Virus record (IMG/VR): IMGVR_UViG_3300042868_011898
Location: 1 to 36,688 of that record
Reading direction: 5' to 3' (one strand)
From: a virus
DNA: 36,688 nt
The translations under genes were made by a program, and so were the position numbers. Below are positions 21,822 through 28,947 of the stretch, in pieces (the stretch's first letter is position 1; each line of letters opens with the position of its first letter). The notes below the pieces were generated by a model. It did not search any database. It was not told the origin of the DNA and saw nothing but the letters and a program-made list of their open reading frames with translations.

Positions 21822-24806
21822 ATGAATAAAATTTTAGTTAACGAAGATATCATTAGAATACAGGAACTAATGAATGTGTCAAAAAAATTAAATTTAATCG
21901 GGGATAAATTAAATACAAATTTAGTCTTAGAGTCCAACGTCATAATTAAACCTTTTAGAAAAGGTATTCAGCATTTAACAGATATTTTTGACAATAAAAT
22001 GAGTTATTTTGATAATAAGATTGGCAAATATATTGTAAATGGTTTATCAATTGGTCAAGATATTTTTGATGATATGGTTAATAAATTAAATGTTGATAAA
22101 AATTTAGATAATTTTACGGACATACAAAGAAAAATTGTTGGAAAAATTTTAAAATCTGAGACACTTTATGATGAATTATTTGCGGATGAATTGGCTGCTG
22201 ATTTACTATCATTACCTGAATATATTGGAAAAACTAAAGAAGAAGTATTAGAAGATTTAGCCATTAAATTATTTGCGGCAAGTGATGAAGGAAAGGGGGG
22301 TAAAAAACTTGATGACGTATTAGTAGATGCATATACTGATAAATCTGAAACTCCGCCAAAAACATATTGGGAATATGTTGAATTAATGAAAGAATATTGG
22401 AGAAAAAAAATAGACGGATTACCGGATTATAAAAAAGCCCCTTATAAAAAAGGTGCTAATGTAACAGGACTTGAAAAAGCTGCGGACTATGAAATGCGTT
22501 TAGTTTCGTGGGTTAGAGAAAATGTTGGAAATTTGTTTAAATCAAGACAAAAAATTGAAAAGGAATGTGTTGAATTAATTGACAGAATTAAAAGAAAAAA
22601 CGAGGGGGGAGAAAATATCGGAGACGACCTAAATAAACTTTTCGACAAAATTATAACCTTAAAGGGGTCCCCAACAGAAGATATTAAAAAACTATTCCAA
22701 CAATATCTAACAGAAAATCCTGATTTAAAAGATATTCCAGCATATATAGAGTGGGCTAAAAAAAATGACCTAGAAGGTTTCATATCTCAAGTTGCTGCAA
22801 GTACTTCTGATGCTACTACAAATGTTATCATTTATAGGTTATTATCTGAAATTGAAGGGATTATACCTGTCTATTTTGAAAGATTAAGAAAACCTGACGC
22901 TGACTATTTCGATATAAAACTTAGTGGTAGAAATTGGATTAGAAGAAAAACTTGGGGTTTGATTTGGAAAGATGGTTTAACTCCTAGAGAAATTAGACTG
23001 TTAAGAGCTCAACAAGGATGGAAAGGGTGGTTAGTTGATGATTTTCTTGTAAAGGCGGTACTTGGTTTGGTAATATACCCCATGGTTGGAGATACGATTA
23101 TAGACGCAGTTCTAAACGACCCTATTTTAGAATCAAAAGATAGATTAACTGATGTTTTTAAAAAAATTTGTAATTCAAGTAAAGACACAGAAGTTTCTGG
23201 TAATACCATTTTTTGTACATCAATATTTACAGAGCTCAATAATTTGCAAGCACAAACAGAGGATAGTTTAATAAAAAGGATTAAAAATATTATACCTGAT
23301 ATAATCTCACAATTTGACGGGTACGATTTAGTACCATCAGATATTGATGATACTATTGGTAAGTTTTTTGAGTTTTTAGATAACAGAGGACGCACTCTAG
23401 ACCAAAAAAGTATTGTGACAGTTGTAAATGAATGGTTAGATAGAGAAAAAGTTGACCCAAATAATCCCGTGTATGCCAGATTAAAAGAATTGGGTATTGA
23501 CGTTGATGACAGCAATTATCAAGAACAAGTAGATAAGGCAATTGAAAGACTTAAAGGAGAAGCCGAAGGGATGACATTAAATAAGACTGAGGAAGACTTA
23601 ATGAAACAATTTCCTAACCTTAACCGTTGGATTTGGAGTGATGAAACAGGAATGGAGCTAATTGGTGACGGCTCAAAACAATTTACAGTTAAAGAATATC
23701 CTAGTGGAAAAATATATAACGCAAACAAAACTCCAGAAGGTACTTGGGTTTGGGTATTAGATGATGGTCGAGAGTTCGATATTGGCGACGGCTCTAAACC
23801 TCAATTACTACAACAAAGGCCTACCGACCCAAACATTTCGGCAGGCGGAGAAGAATCTACAGGTATATTAACAAACAGTGAGGCTGAAAGAATTGGATTT
23901 GATTTAAATAAAGTTTTAAATGCTTTAAGGTACCAATATAATGACCGTAGTGCTCAGATTTACGACACAAATAACGACAATAAAGTAATTATTTTTTATA
24001 ATGGTTATTATCTATTTGCCGAAAAAATAAATAATAAATGGTATTGGAATGGTGACAGTTCTAACCTAGTATATGGTGGTGAAGGAAGTACTGGAGAAGA
24101 AAATCAAGGGGAAACGGCACCAAGAGAGTCCTACATAAATAAAAAAAGAATGATTAATCAAGTGAATACAAAAACATTAAAAGAAAGTATTAGAAATAAA
24201 GTACTTCTTAAACACGAAGAAAAGAAATATAAAATTAAAAAAATTAACGAAAACCTTAGAAAGTTTGAAGAAAATTTTTATTACGGCGACTATAACAAGT
24301 TCTTTGATAAAATGTTCAAACTTGCAGAATCTTACAAGAAATCTAAACTTTATTTGAACGAAGATGATAATGTTACTTTTGACAGTGCGTTAATTCAATC
24401 AGGTTTATTTAAGGGACAAGAAGACAGAATGAAACAAGAGTTTAGCAATTATGTTTCTAAAAATTTAGGATTAAAAGGTGAGGTTAGAAGAAATTTTGAA
24501 GATAAAGTTTCAAATTACCCATTCAATGATATTGGACAGTTATTTACTGATACGGATAAAATGATTGACATGATTTATAAATCATTCTCCGATTCTATTT
24601 CAAATGACTCAAGTACACCTGATAATTTTATTTCGGTATTACAATCAACAATAAAACCTTATTTAAAAACTGCAGATTTTGAAAGAAACGTCAAATCAAA
24701 TTTGGCAAGCGTATCTGAACCTATAATGAATAAAGCTAGAAAAAAGGTTGATAATTTGGTTATGAAAATTAAAGAACTTCTTGCAAAAGAAGAATCAAAA
24801 AGTTGA
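21822..24806 (+). CDS. Very large leader-peptide protein, 994 aa
   Basis: Leader MNKILVNEDIIRIQELMN, with a further possible cut at V-L-E-S (about residues 35-38). Mostly helical and charged. It has a Trp/Arg-rich stretch (R-R-K-T-W-G-L-I-W-K-D-G-L) followed by a hydrophobic segment at about 405-420 (A-V-L-G-L-V-I-Y-P-M-V-G), and a repeated I-G-D-G-S-K motif in a strand-rich part (about 610-670). A second K-L-Y-L-N-E-D-D site lies near residue 847, so the C-terminus may be separated by the protease. No enzyme motif. It starts 17 nt after the previous gene. Confidence 0.75.
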   Translation: MNKILVNEDIIRIQELMNVSKKLNLIGDKLNTNLVLESNVIIKPFRKGIQHLTDIFDNKMSYFDNKIGKYIVNGLSIGQDIFDDMVNKLNVDKNLDNFTDIQRKIVGKILKSETLYDELFADELAADLLSLPEYIGKTKEEVLEDLAIKLFAASDEGKGGKKLDDVLVDAYTDKSETPPKTYWEYVELMKEYWRKKIDGLPDYKKAPYKKGANVTGLEKAADYEMRLVSWVRENVGNLFKSRQKIEKECVELIDRIKRKNEGGENIGDDLNKLFDKIITLKGSPTEDIKKLFQQYLTENPDLKDIPAYIEWAKKNDLEGFISQVAASTSDATTNVIIYRLLSEIEGIIPVYFERLRKPDADYFDIKLSGRNWIRRKTWGLIWKDGLTPREIRLLRAQQGWKGWLVDDFLVKAVLGLVIYPMVGDTIIDAVLNDPILESKDRLTDVFKKICNSSKDTEVSGNTIFCTSIFTELNNLQAQTEDSLIKRIKNIIPDIISQFDGYDLVPSDIDDTIGKFFEFLDNRGRTLDQKSIVTVVNEWLDREKVDPNNPVYARLKELGIDVDDSNYQEQVDKAIERLKGEAEGMTLNKTEEDLMKQFPNLNRWIWSDETGMELIGDGSKQFTVKEYPSGKIYNANKTPEGTWVWVLDDGREFDIGDGSKPQLLQQRPTDPNISAGGEESTGILTNSEAERIGFDLNKVLNALRYQYNDRSAQIYDTNNDNKVIIFYNGYYLFAEKINNKWYWNGDSSNLVYGGEGSTGEENQGETAPRESYINKKRMINQVNTKTLKESIRNKVLLKHEEKKYKIKKINENLRKFEENFYYGDYNKFFDKMFKLAESYKKSKLYLNEDDNVTFDSALIQSGLFKGQEDRMKQEFSNYVSKNLGLKGEVRRNFEDKVSNYPFNDIGQLFTDTDKMIDMIYKSFSDSISNDSSTPDNFISVLQSTIKPYLKTADFERNVKSNLASVSEPIMNKARKKVDNLVMKIKELLAKEESKS

Positions 24807-25283
24807 TTTAAATAATTCCCAAGCCTGAAGGAGCTCACTACTGATAACATCTTGAAACATGGTGGGCTCCTTTGGGTAAACGGACTTTAGTCCGGCTTCT
24901 TCAGGGGTTCTATCCCCTTTTTTACTGTTACATTTTGAACAACACGTAACCATATTGGACCAAGTATTTTGTCCTCCCTTTGATTTTGGAATAACGTGGT
25001 CAATAGTCAGATGTCTTTGACTTCCGCAATACACACATCTAAACTTATCCCTTTTCATAATTCTATTCTTAGAGACACTTATTTTTTTGGGTCTATAATG
25101 AATATAATCAAGTAAGCGAATAATGATGGGTCTTAGAAACTCTCCAAGATAAGTTGTTATTGGTTCACCTGTAGATTGCACAACTTCGGCTTTACCCTTA
25201 AAAACAAGGTTAAATCCCCTTTTAAAGCTTGTGACATTAATGGGGGAATAATCTGAATTTAAAACTAAAACTCCTACGTTCAT
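24795..25283 (-). CDS. HNH endonuclease, 162 aa
   Basis: N-terminal strand region V-L-V-L-N-S-D-Y-S-P-I-N-V; then the HNH core: C-V-Y-C-G (zinc pair), H-L-T-I-D-H-V-I-P-K-S-K-G-G (catalytic His), W-S-N-M-V-T-C-C-S-K-C-N-S-K-K-G-D. This is the common stand-alone HNH type seen in phages and Bacteroidetes. It cleaves DNA and may be a homing or recombination nuclease. Its 3' end overlaps the large leader gene by 12 nt. It has a leaderless-type promoter. Confidence 0.9.
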   Translation of the reverse strand: MNVGVLVLNSDYSPINVTSFKRGFNLVFKGKAEVVQSTGEPITTYLGEFLRPIIIRLLDYIHYRPKKISVSKNRIMKRDKFRCVYCGSQRHLTIDHVIPKSKGGQNTWSNMVTCCSKCNSKKGDRTPEEAGLKSVYPKEPTMFQDVISSELLQAWELFKSTF

Positions 25284-25288
25284 TTATA

Positions 25289-25296
25289 CAAATGTA
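25289..25296 (-). promoter_or_regulatory. Host-type -7 box TACATTTG, leaderless start
   Basis: TAnnTTTG with 5 nt to the ATG at 25283, the same spacing as at 4665-4672 and at 28118-28125. Confidence 0.6.
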
Positions 25297-25320
25297 AAAA
25301 ACAGTTTTATAAAATTCAAA

Positions 25321-25356
25321 TTTTTTTTAATGTGGAAGAATATTTATAAATAAAAA
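25321..25356 (+). repeat. Repeated late-promoter block, copy 1
   Basis: T-run, then A-A-T-G-T-G-G-A-A-G-A and TATTTATA at 25341-25348. The same block occurs at 27349-27384, and its 3' part also at 27715-27731. Confidence 0.8.
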
Positions 25357-25359
25357 ATA

Positions 25360-26331
25360 TTGAAAAATATAATAAGATTAACCGAATCAGATTTAACAAA
25401 AATTGTTAAAAGAATCTTGAAGGAACAAGGAGCGGTTGGTATAATTAGGAAAATTATTGCTCCTTCTTCTGATGATTTGGTTAAAGTTTTTGGCGACGAT
25501 GTGGCTAAAAGTGTAGAATTGGCATTAGCAAAGGCTATTAATAAACAAGGCATAAATATCGTCGAAAAACAAGGTAGTTTATATTTAAAATCCCTCAGAG
25601 GAGGTGAGTATTCTCTCAAATCGATAAAAAGTGCTTTAGATGCAGTATCAAGGGGAGACTTAACTATTGACCAAGTATTAACTACATTTCCAAGAAATCT
25701 TGCGGATGGCTCTGAATTTAGAAGTTTGTTTCAAAATATTAAACCTAAAGCATCGTCACAAGTTGCTGGACAAAAAATTTTACAATCATCTTTTACACCA
25801 TTATCTCAAATACCTCAAAAGGAACAAGAAAGACTTTTGGGTATTTTAAACAATTCAAGTATTTCTAAAACATGGTTACCATTTGGCCCCTCACCTGAAA
25901 AAATGAGTGGTTGGAAATTTCACGTATATGGTGAAGATTTATACGATTCAGCTTATTTGTATGATAAATTATTACCAGTAACTCAAAAGTGGGGAGCACA
26001 TGCAAAGGTAGGAGTTGGGGTTGAGTTTTTACCAGGTACAGTACAATGGGGTAAAAAAGGGGCAACTATTTACATTCCACCTGAAGTTATAAAAAATGGA
26101 AAACAAACAGAATTATTATCAGACATACAAAGTGCGATAGGTGGATATAATAAAAAAGGTACTATACAGGGTGATAAATCCATAACTGATAATATAACAT
26201 ATAGGTATGAACTTAGTGGTGAAATTCCATATGGTGAGGGTATAAATATGAGTCAGTATAGACAAATGTATCAATCAAACACTGGAGGTTCCTATAAACC
26301 CAATAATGTAACTGATTTATTTGGCCAATAA
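25360..26331 (+). CDS. Leader-peptide protein (LTESDL class), possible phosphothreonine-lyase-like effector, 323 aa
   Basis: Starts with TTG, supported by alignment with the ATG-started leaders at 27389 and 27738. Leader I-I-R-L-T-E-S-D-L-T-K-I-V-K-R-I-L-K-E-Q. Residues about 186-295 contain W-K-F-H-V-Y-G-E-D-L, then A-H-A-K-V-G-V-G, A-T-I-Y-I-P-P-E and I-T-Y-R-Y-E-L. This order recalls the lyase domain of SpvC/OspF and LanL/LanKC proteins (K-x-H near a lysine, then T-x-Y and Y-R-Y), which remove phosphate from phospho-Thr/Ser by elimination. The match is by eye only and weak. The function would be host signalling interference. Confidence 0.65.
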   Translation: MKNIIRLTESDLTKIVKRILKEQGAVGIIRKIIAPSSDDLVKVFGDDVAKSVELALAKAINKQGINIVEKQGSLYLKSLRGGEYSLKSIKSALDAVSRGDLTIDQVLTTFPRNLADGSEFRSLFQNIKPKASSQVAGQKILQSSFTPLSQIPQKEQERLLGILNNSSISKTWLPFGPSPEKMSGWKFHVYGEDLYDSAYLYDKLLPVTQKWGAHAKVGVGVEFLPGTVQWGKKGATIYIPPEVIKNGKQTELLSDIQSAIGGYNKKGTIQGDKSITDNITYRYELSGEIPYGEGINMSQYRQMYQSNTGGSYKPNNVTDLFGQ

Positions 26332-26332
26332 T

Positions 26333-27331
26333 ATGAATAAAGAACATATAAAAAATAGGTTTAATAATCTTCTTGAATCTAAACTTGGAGATGTTAAACC
26401 TTTATTAAGTGAACAAAGAATTTCTGATTTACCTCAGAATCAACAGACAGGTCCAAAACCTAATTTGGGGCCATCCCCAAAGACCAATGATTTATTTTCC
26501 ACTTTAACTCCGCAACAACAACAACAGTATAAAGACGCACGAAAGGGTCAACCGGATATGGCAAAACAATATAACAGTAAAAAAACAGATAATAACAAAG
26601 TAGATGACCATACCGCTGCTACAATTTTATCAATAGCGACTGCTTTTATTCCTGTTGTAGGTCCGTTTATTTCTGCAGGTATTTCATTGTATGATGCCGC
26701 TAAGTATTATGAAGAAGGAGATTTAAAAAGCGCGGGAATGCAGGCAATGTTTGCGTTTTTACCAGGTGCTGGCGCGGTTATTTCTAAAATTCCTGGTGTA
26801 AAAGAATTAGGTACTAATGGGATGAAAATTCTTGCGACTAAATTATCGACCAAAGCTCCATTAACAAAATTGGAGAGTGAGGTTGCTTCCGGACTATCAG
26901 CTAATAAATCTTTGGTACAACAAGAATTATCTCAAATAACAAAGAATACCGCAAATAAAGCCGCCAAAGCAACAACAGATGTGGTTAAACAAAAATTAAC
27001 TAAAATAGCAAAAACTGGTTTAAAATTTACTACAACTGCTGCAACTTATGGGGCTGCAGGAATAGCTTACGAAAAATCTTACGACAAAATACAAAAAGAT
27101 ACCCCAAAAACTATGTCTGAAACTGAAGGTTATGAATGGTCTTTTGTTAAAGAGGCATTTGGTAGTTCAGGTAGTAAAGAGGATAATGAACTACTTAAAA
27201 AAGCATGGTCAGAAGGTTGGAGACCAGGAACTGTTGTCCCTGAAAAATATCAAACTACTGTTTATAAAACAGAATATGAAGAAGAATTGGCAAATATTGC
27301 CGAACTAGAAAGTTTGGTTATGGGTTTGTAA
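26333..27331 (+). CDS. Leader-peptide protein with IPGVG-type hydrophobic module, 332 aa
   Basis: The ATG at 26333 is chosen over a TTG at 26321, which lies inside the upstream gene's end. Leader MNKEHIKNRFNNLLESKLGD ending in P-L-L-S-E-Q. Residues about 90-155 (I-A-T-A-F-I-P-V-V-G-P-F-I-S-A-G and A-M-F-A-F-L-P-G-A-G-A-V) parallel the module in the 19862 protein. The rest is helical, Ala/Lys-rich, with a proline/glutamine linker at 38-75. Predicted membrane-active head protein; function unproven. Confidence 0.7.
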   Translation: MNKEHIKNRFNNLLESKLGDVKPLLSEQRISDLPQNQQTGPKPNLGPSPKTNDLFSTLTPQQQQQYKDARKGQPDMAKQYNSKKTDNNKVDDHTAATILSIATAFIPVVGPFISAGISLYDAAKYYEEGDLKSAGMQAMFAFLPGAGAVISKIPGVKELGTNGMKILATKLSTKAPLTKLESEVASGLSANKSLVQQELSQITKNTANKAAKATTDVVKQKLTKIAKTGLKFTTTAATYGAAGIAYEKSYDKIQKDTPKTMSETEGYEWSFVKEAFGSSGSKEDNELLKKAWSEGWRPGTVVPEKYQTTVYKTEYEEELANIAELESLVMGL

Positions 27332-27348
27332 TTTCATTTAATAAATAG

Positions 27349-27384
27349 TTTTTTTTAATGTGGAAGAATATTTATAAATAAAAA
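27349..27384 (+). repeat. Repeated late-promoter block, copy 2
   Basis: Nearly identical to 25321-25356 with TATTTATA at 27369-27376; precedes the ATG at 27389. Confidence 0.8.
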
Positions 27385-27388
27385 TAAT

Positions 27389-27655
27389 ATGAAAAAAATA
27401 GTTAGATTAACAGAATCAGATTTAACAAGAATTGTTGTAAAAATTTTAAATGAGCAACCAACCGCGGATACTACAAACACAAAATTACCTCCTTCTTGTG
27501 GAAGTCAGGGGATTCAACGTGTAAAATCCGCTTTGAGTGGAGGTGGGTTGGAAAAAATTGAATTCGACTATCAAAACGGGGCCGCCTTTTTCAGTTTAAA
27601 GGGGGAAGGTAAAGTTTGTGGAGTTAAGATACAAGATTTTATGGGAATGTTTTAA
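27389..27655 (+). CDS. Leader-peptide protein, 88 aa (LTESDL class)
   Basis: Leader K-I-V-R-L-T-E-S-D-L-T-R-I-V-V-K-I-L-N-E-Q, closely related to those at 25360 and 27738. The mature part is about 65 aa: a short P-P-S-C-G-S-Q-G helix start, then an alpha/beta stretch with two cysteines. No function is recognised. Preceded by its own late promoter and followed by a terminator. Confidence 0.72.
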   Translation: MKKIVRLTESDLTRIVVKILNEQPTADTTNTKLPPSCGSQGIQRVKSALSGGGLEKIEFDYQNGAAFFSLKGEGKVCGVKIQDFMGMF

Positions 27656-27679
27656 AATTAAAAAATTAATAGTTAAATT

Positions 27680-27706
27680 CCATCTTCAAGAGAGATGGGG
27701 TTTTTT
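27680..27706 (+). terminator. Rho-independent terminator
   Basis: CCATCT (27680-27685) pairs with AGATGG (27693-27698), then GG and six T's. Confidence 0.8.
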
Positions 27707-27717
27707 ATTTGATAGAA

Positions 27718-27725
27718 TATTTATA
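27718..27725 (+). promoter_or_regulatory. TATTTATA late promoter
   Basis: Located 12 nt before the ATG at 27738, in the same context as 27369-27376. Confidence 0.6.
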
Positions 27726-27737
27726 AATAAAAATAAT

Positions 27738-28043
27738 ATGAAAAAAATAGTTAGACTTACAGAATCAGATTTATCAAGAATTGTTAAAAGAACAATTATG
27801 GAAATGGATATGGATATGGATATGGATTCAGAAACAATAAATGGTTTAAAACGACAAATGGACATGGAAGTTGAAGAAACAGATAGTGTGGATGCATCAT
27901 CAGTAATTGAAGATTTTATGCAATCAATTGCTGATATGAGACCTGAAAAACAACTAGAAGCTATAGAGGATATGATGTTCCAATTAAAAATGTATAAAAC
28001 AAATTTAGGTTTTGCCGGTAAGGGAAACCCAAATGCTAGATAA
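27738..28043 (+). CDS. Leader-peptide protein, 101 aa, with Met-Asp repeat
   Basis: ATG at 27738 is chosen because the leader K-I-V-R-L-T-E-S-D-L-S-R-I-V-K-R and the promoter match the 27389 gene; the in-frame extension upstream contains a terminator and the promoter. After a weaker cut site (I-M-E-M) comes M-D-M-D-M-D-M-D, encoded by four ATGGAT repeats. The rest is an acidic, methionine-rich helical protein ending A-G-K-G-N-P-N-A-R. Function unknown; acidic scaffold or internal head protein is plausible. Confidence 0.72.
   Translation: MKKIVRLTESDLSRIVKRTIMEMDMDMDMDSETINGLKRQMDMEVEETDSVDASSVIEDFMQSIADMRPEKQLEAIEDMMFQLKMYKTNLGFAGKGNPNAR
27804..27827 (+). repeat. ATGGAT hexanucleotide repeat (x4)
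   Basis: Four perfect in-frame copies of ATGGAT directly after the leader's cut site. Confidence 0.9.
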
Positions 28044-28065
28044 TTAAAAATCCTACATAAAATAA

Positions 28066-28096
28066 CCCCCATTCCAAAAGAGTGGGGTTTTTTATT
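28066..28096 (+). terminator. Rho-independent terminator
   Basis: CCCCATTC (28067-28074) pairs with GAGTGGGG (28080-28087) with a T-run after; ends the leader-protein cluster. Confidence 0.85.
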
Positions 28097-28125
28097 TGAT
28101 TAATATTTTTTTTGTCCTATATTTG
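28095..28125 (+). promoter_or_regulatory. Bacteroidetes promoter TTTG-N19-TATATTTG
   Basis: Exact match to the Bacteroidetes consensus: -33 TTTG at 28095-28098, -7 TATATTTG at 28118-28125, spacer 19 nt. The GTG start at 28131 follows after 5 nt. Confidence 0.8.
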
Positions 28126-28130
28126 TACTT

Positions 28131-28343
28131 GTGACGGAAGAGATTAAAGATAAAATTAAAAAGGCTCACTACCTTAAACTTCTCGGGAATATTCCTGAAG
28201 GTTTTGTTATGGTTCACGAAAAAGTTATCGAGGACCTAAAAGATTTTGACAATTGGAAAGATTTCAAGTATAATTCAAATTACATCGAAGAAAAAAACAT
28301 CGAAAAAGTTTTGTCAAAAGATTTTGAAGATGGAAAAATCTAA
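28131..28343 (+). CDS. Small unknown protein, 70 aa, GTG start
   Basis: GTG at 28131 gives a helical, Lys/Glu/Asp-rich protein (E-E-I-K-D-K-I-K-K-A-H-Y-L-K-L-L). The promoter -7 box lies 5 nt upstream, so the mRNA would be leaderless. There is no earlier or nearby ATG; the next is at Met27. Function unknown. It lies before the tRNA cluster. Confidence 0.55.
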   Translation: MTEEIKDKIKKAHYLKLLGNIPEGFVMVHEKVIEDLKDFDNWKDFKYNSNYIEEKNIEKVLSKDFEDGKI

Positions 28344-28353
28344 AGTATCTTTG
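28323..28353 (+). promoter_or_regulatory. Bacteroidetes promoter TTTG-N19-TATCTTTG for the tRNA cluster
   Basis: -33 TTTG at 28323-28326 and -7 TATCTTTG at 28346-28353 with a 19-nt spacer, 16 nt before the tRNA at 28370. The -33 box lies inside the 3' end of the preceding gene. Confidence 0.8.
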
Positions 28354-28369
28354 TAAAAGAATTAAACCA

Positions 28370-28443
28370 GCATCTTTAGCTCAGTTGGTCAGAGCGAAGC
28401 CCTCATAAGGCTTGGGTCGCAGGTTCGAGCCCTGCAAGATGCA
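28370..28443 (+). tRNA. tRNA with CAU anticodon (Met or Ile2)
   Basis: 74 nt. Acceptor stem GCATCTT/AAGATGC, D-arm with AGCTCAGTTGGT, anticodon stem AAGCC/GGCTT with loop CTCATAA (CAT at 28404-28406), T-arm GCAGG-TTCGAGC-CCTGC. G1-C72 is paired, so it is not initiator tRNA. It could be elongator Met or, if the C is modified to lysidine, Ile2 reading AUA. No CCA is encoded. Confidence 0.93.
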
Positions 28444-28470
28444 CTAAAACAGGCGTTCTTTGACATAAAT

Positions 28471-28477
28471 AAAGGAG
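28471..28477 (+). promoter_or_regulatory. Strong Shine-Dalgarno AAAGGAG
   Basis: A near-consensus SD 8 nt before the ATG at 28486. Other genes here have A-rich leaders without SD, which makes this exceptional. Confidence 0.6.
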
Positions 28478-28485
28478 ATAATAAA

Positions 28486-28842
28486 ATGAATGAACAAGTT
28501 TATTTCGTTTTGGGTATGCTCTCGATAGTTGCGGCGGCTTTTGTTGTCATAGTTATTTGGGGTTTGCTTAAGATTAAAAACCAACAAAAGAGTATCGAGA
28601 TACTTCAACAGAGATTAGATGAAATGCCAAGGCAGTTCTATGATGATACAAGACACATCACTCAAACCTTTGACAGACGAGTTGAAGATGTTTGGGGAGG
28701 TTTTAGAGACATAAGAAATGAGGTGGTTGAACTCAGTAAGAGTAATGTGGAACTATCAAAATCTTATACCGACTCAAGAATAGATAAATTAATAGACACT
28801 TACTTTGATGTGGTAGGTGCTAAAAAACAAATCATAAAATAA
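28486..28842 (+). CDS. Membrane-anchored coiled-coil protein, 118 aa
   Basis: One TM segment at about residues 6-29 (F-V-L-G-M-L-S-I-V-A-A-A-F-V-V-I-V-I-W-G-L-L) followed by a long charged coiled coil to the end. Placed between two tRNA genes on what looks like a single transcript and read from a strong SD. Function unknown. Confidence 0.7.
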   Translation: MNEQVYFVLGMLSIVAAAFVVIVIWGLLKIKNQQKSIEILQQRLDEMPRQFYDDTRHITQTFDRRVEDVWGGFRDIRNEVVELSKSNVELSKSYTDSRIDKLIDTYFDVVGAKKQIIK

Positions 28843-28875
28843 ATATATAAACATAGAACGCCTGTTCTAATATAT

Positions 28876-28947
28876 GCCTCTATAGTTAAAGGGATATAAC
28901 TAGGGATTTCTAATCCCTCATTCCAGGTTCGAATCCTGGTAGAGGTA
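28876..28947 (+). tRNA. tRNA-Arg (UCU)
   Basis: 72 nt. Acceptor GCCTCTA/TAGAGGT (G-U first pair), anticodon stem AGGGA/TCCCT with loop TTTCTAA (TCT), T-arm CCAGG-TTCGAAT-CCTGG, discriminator A, no CCA encoded. It reads AGA, a codon heavily used in this AT-rich DNA. Its 3' half overlaps the antisense HNH gene. Confidence 0.93.

Larger units (their letters stand above)
28448..28866. repeat. 12-bp inverted repeat flanking the small gene between tRNAs
   Basis: AACAGGCGTTCT (28448-28459) is exactly complementary to AGAACGCCTGTT (28855-28866). The arms sit just after the first tRNA and just before the second. Confidence 0.8.

Noticed and set aside
20677-23728. Several long antisense frames inside the two large leader-protein genes
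   Set aside because: They lie fully opposite well-supported genes, have atypical composition and no start signals; treated as shadows.
27618-27737. N-terminal extension of the 27738 gene
   Set aside because: It would translate through a terminator and the TATTTATA promoter, and the leader alignment fixes the start at 27738.
28370-28443. Initiator tRNA-fMet
   Set aside because: The first acceptor pair is G-C, not the mismatch typical of bacterial initiator tRNA.
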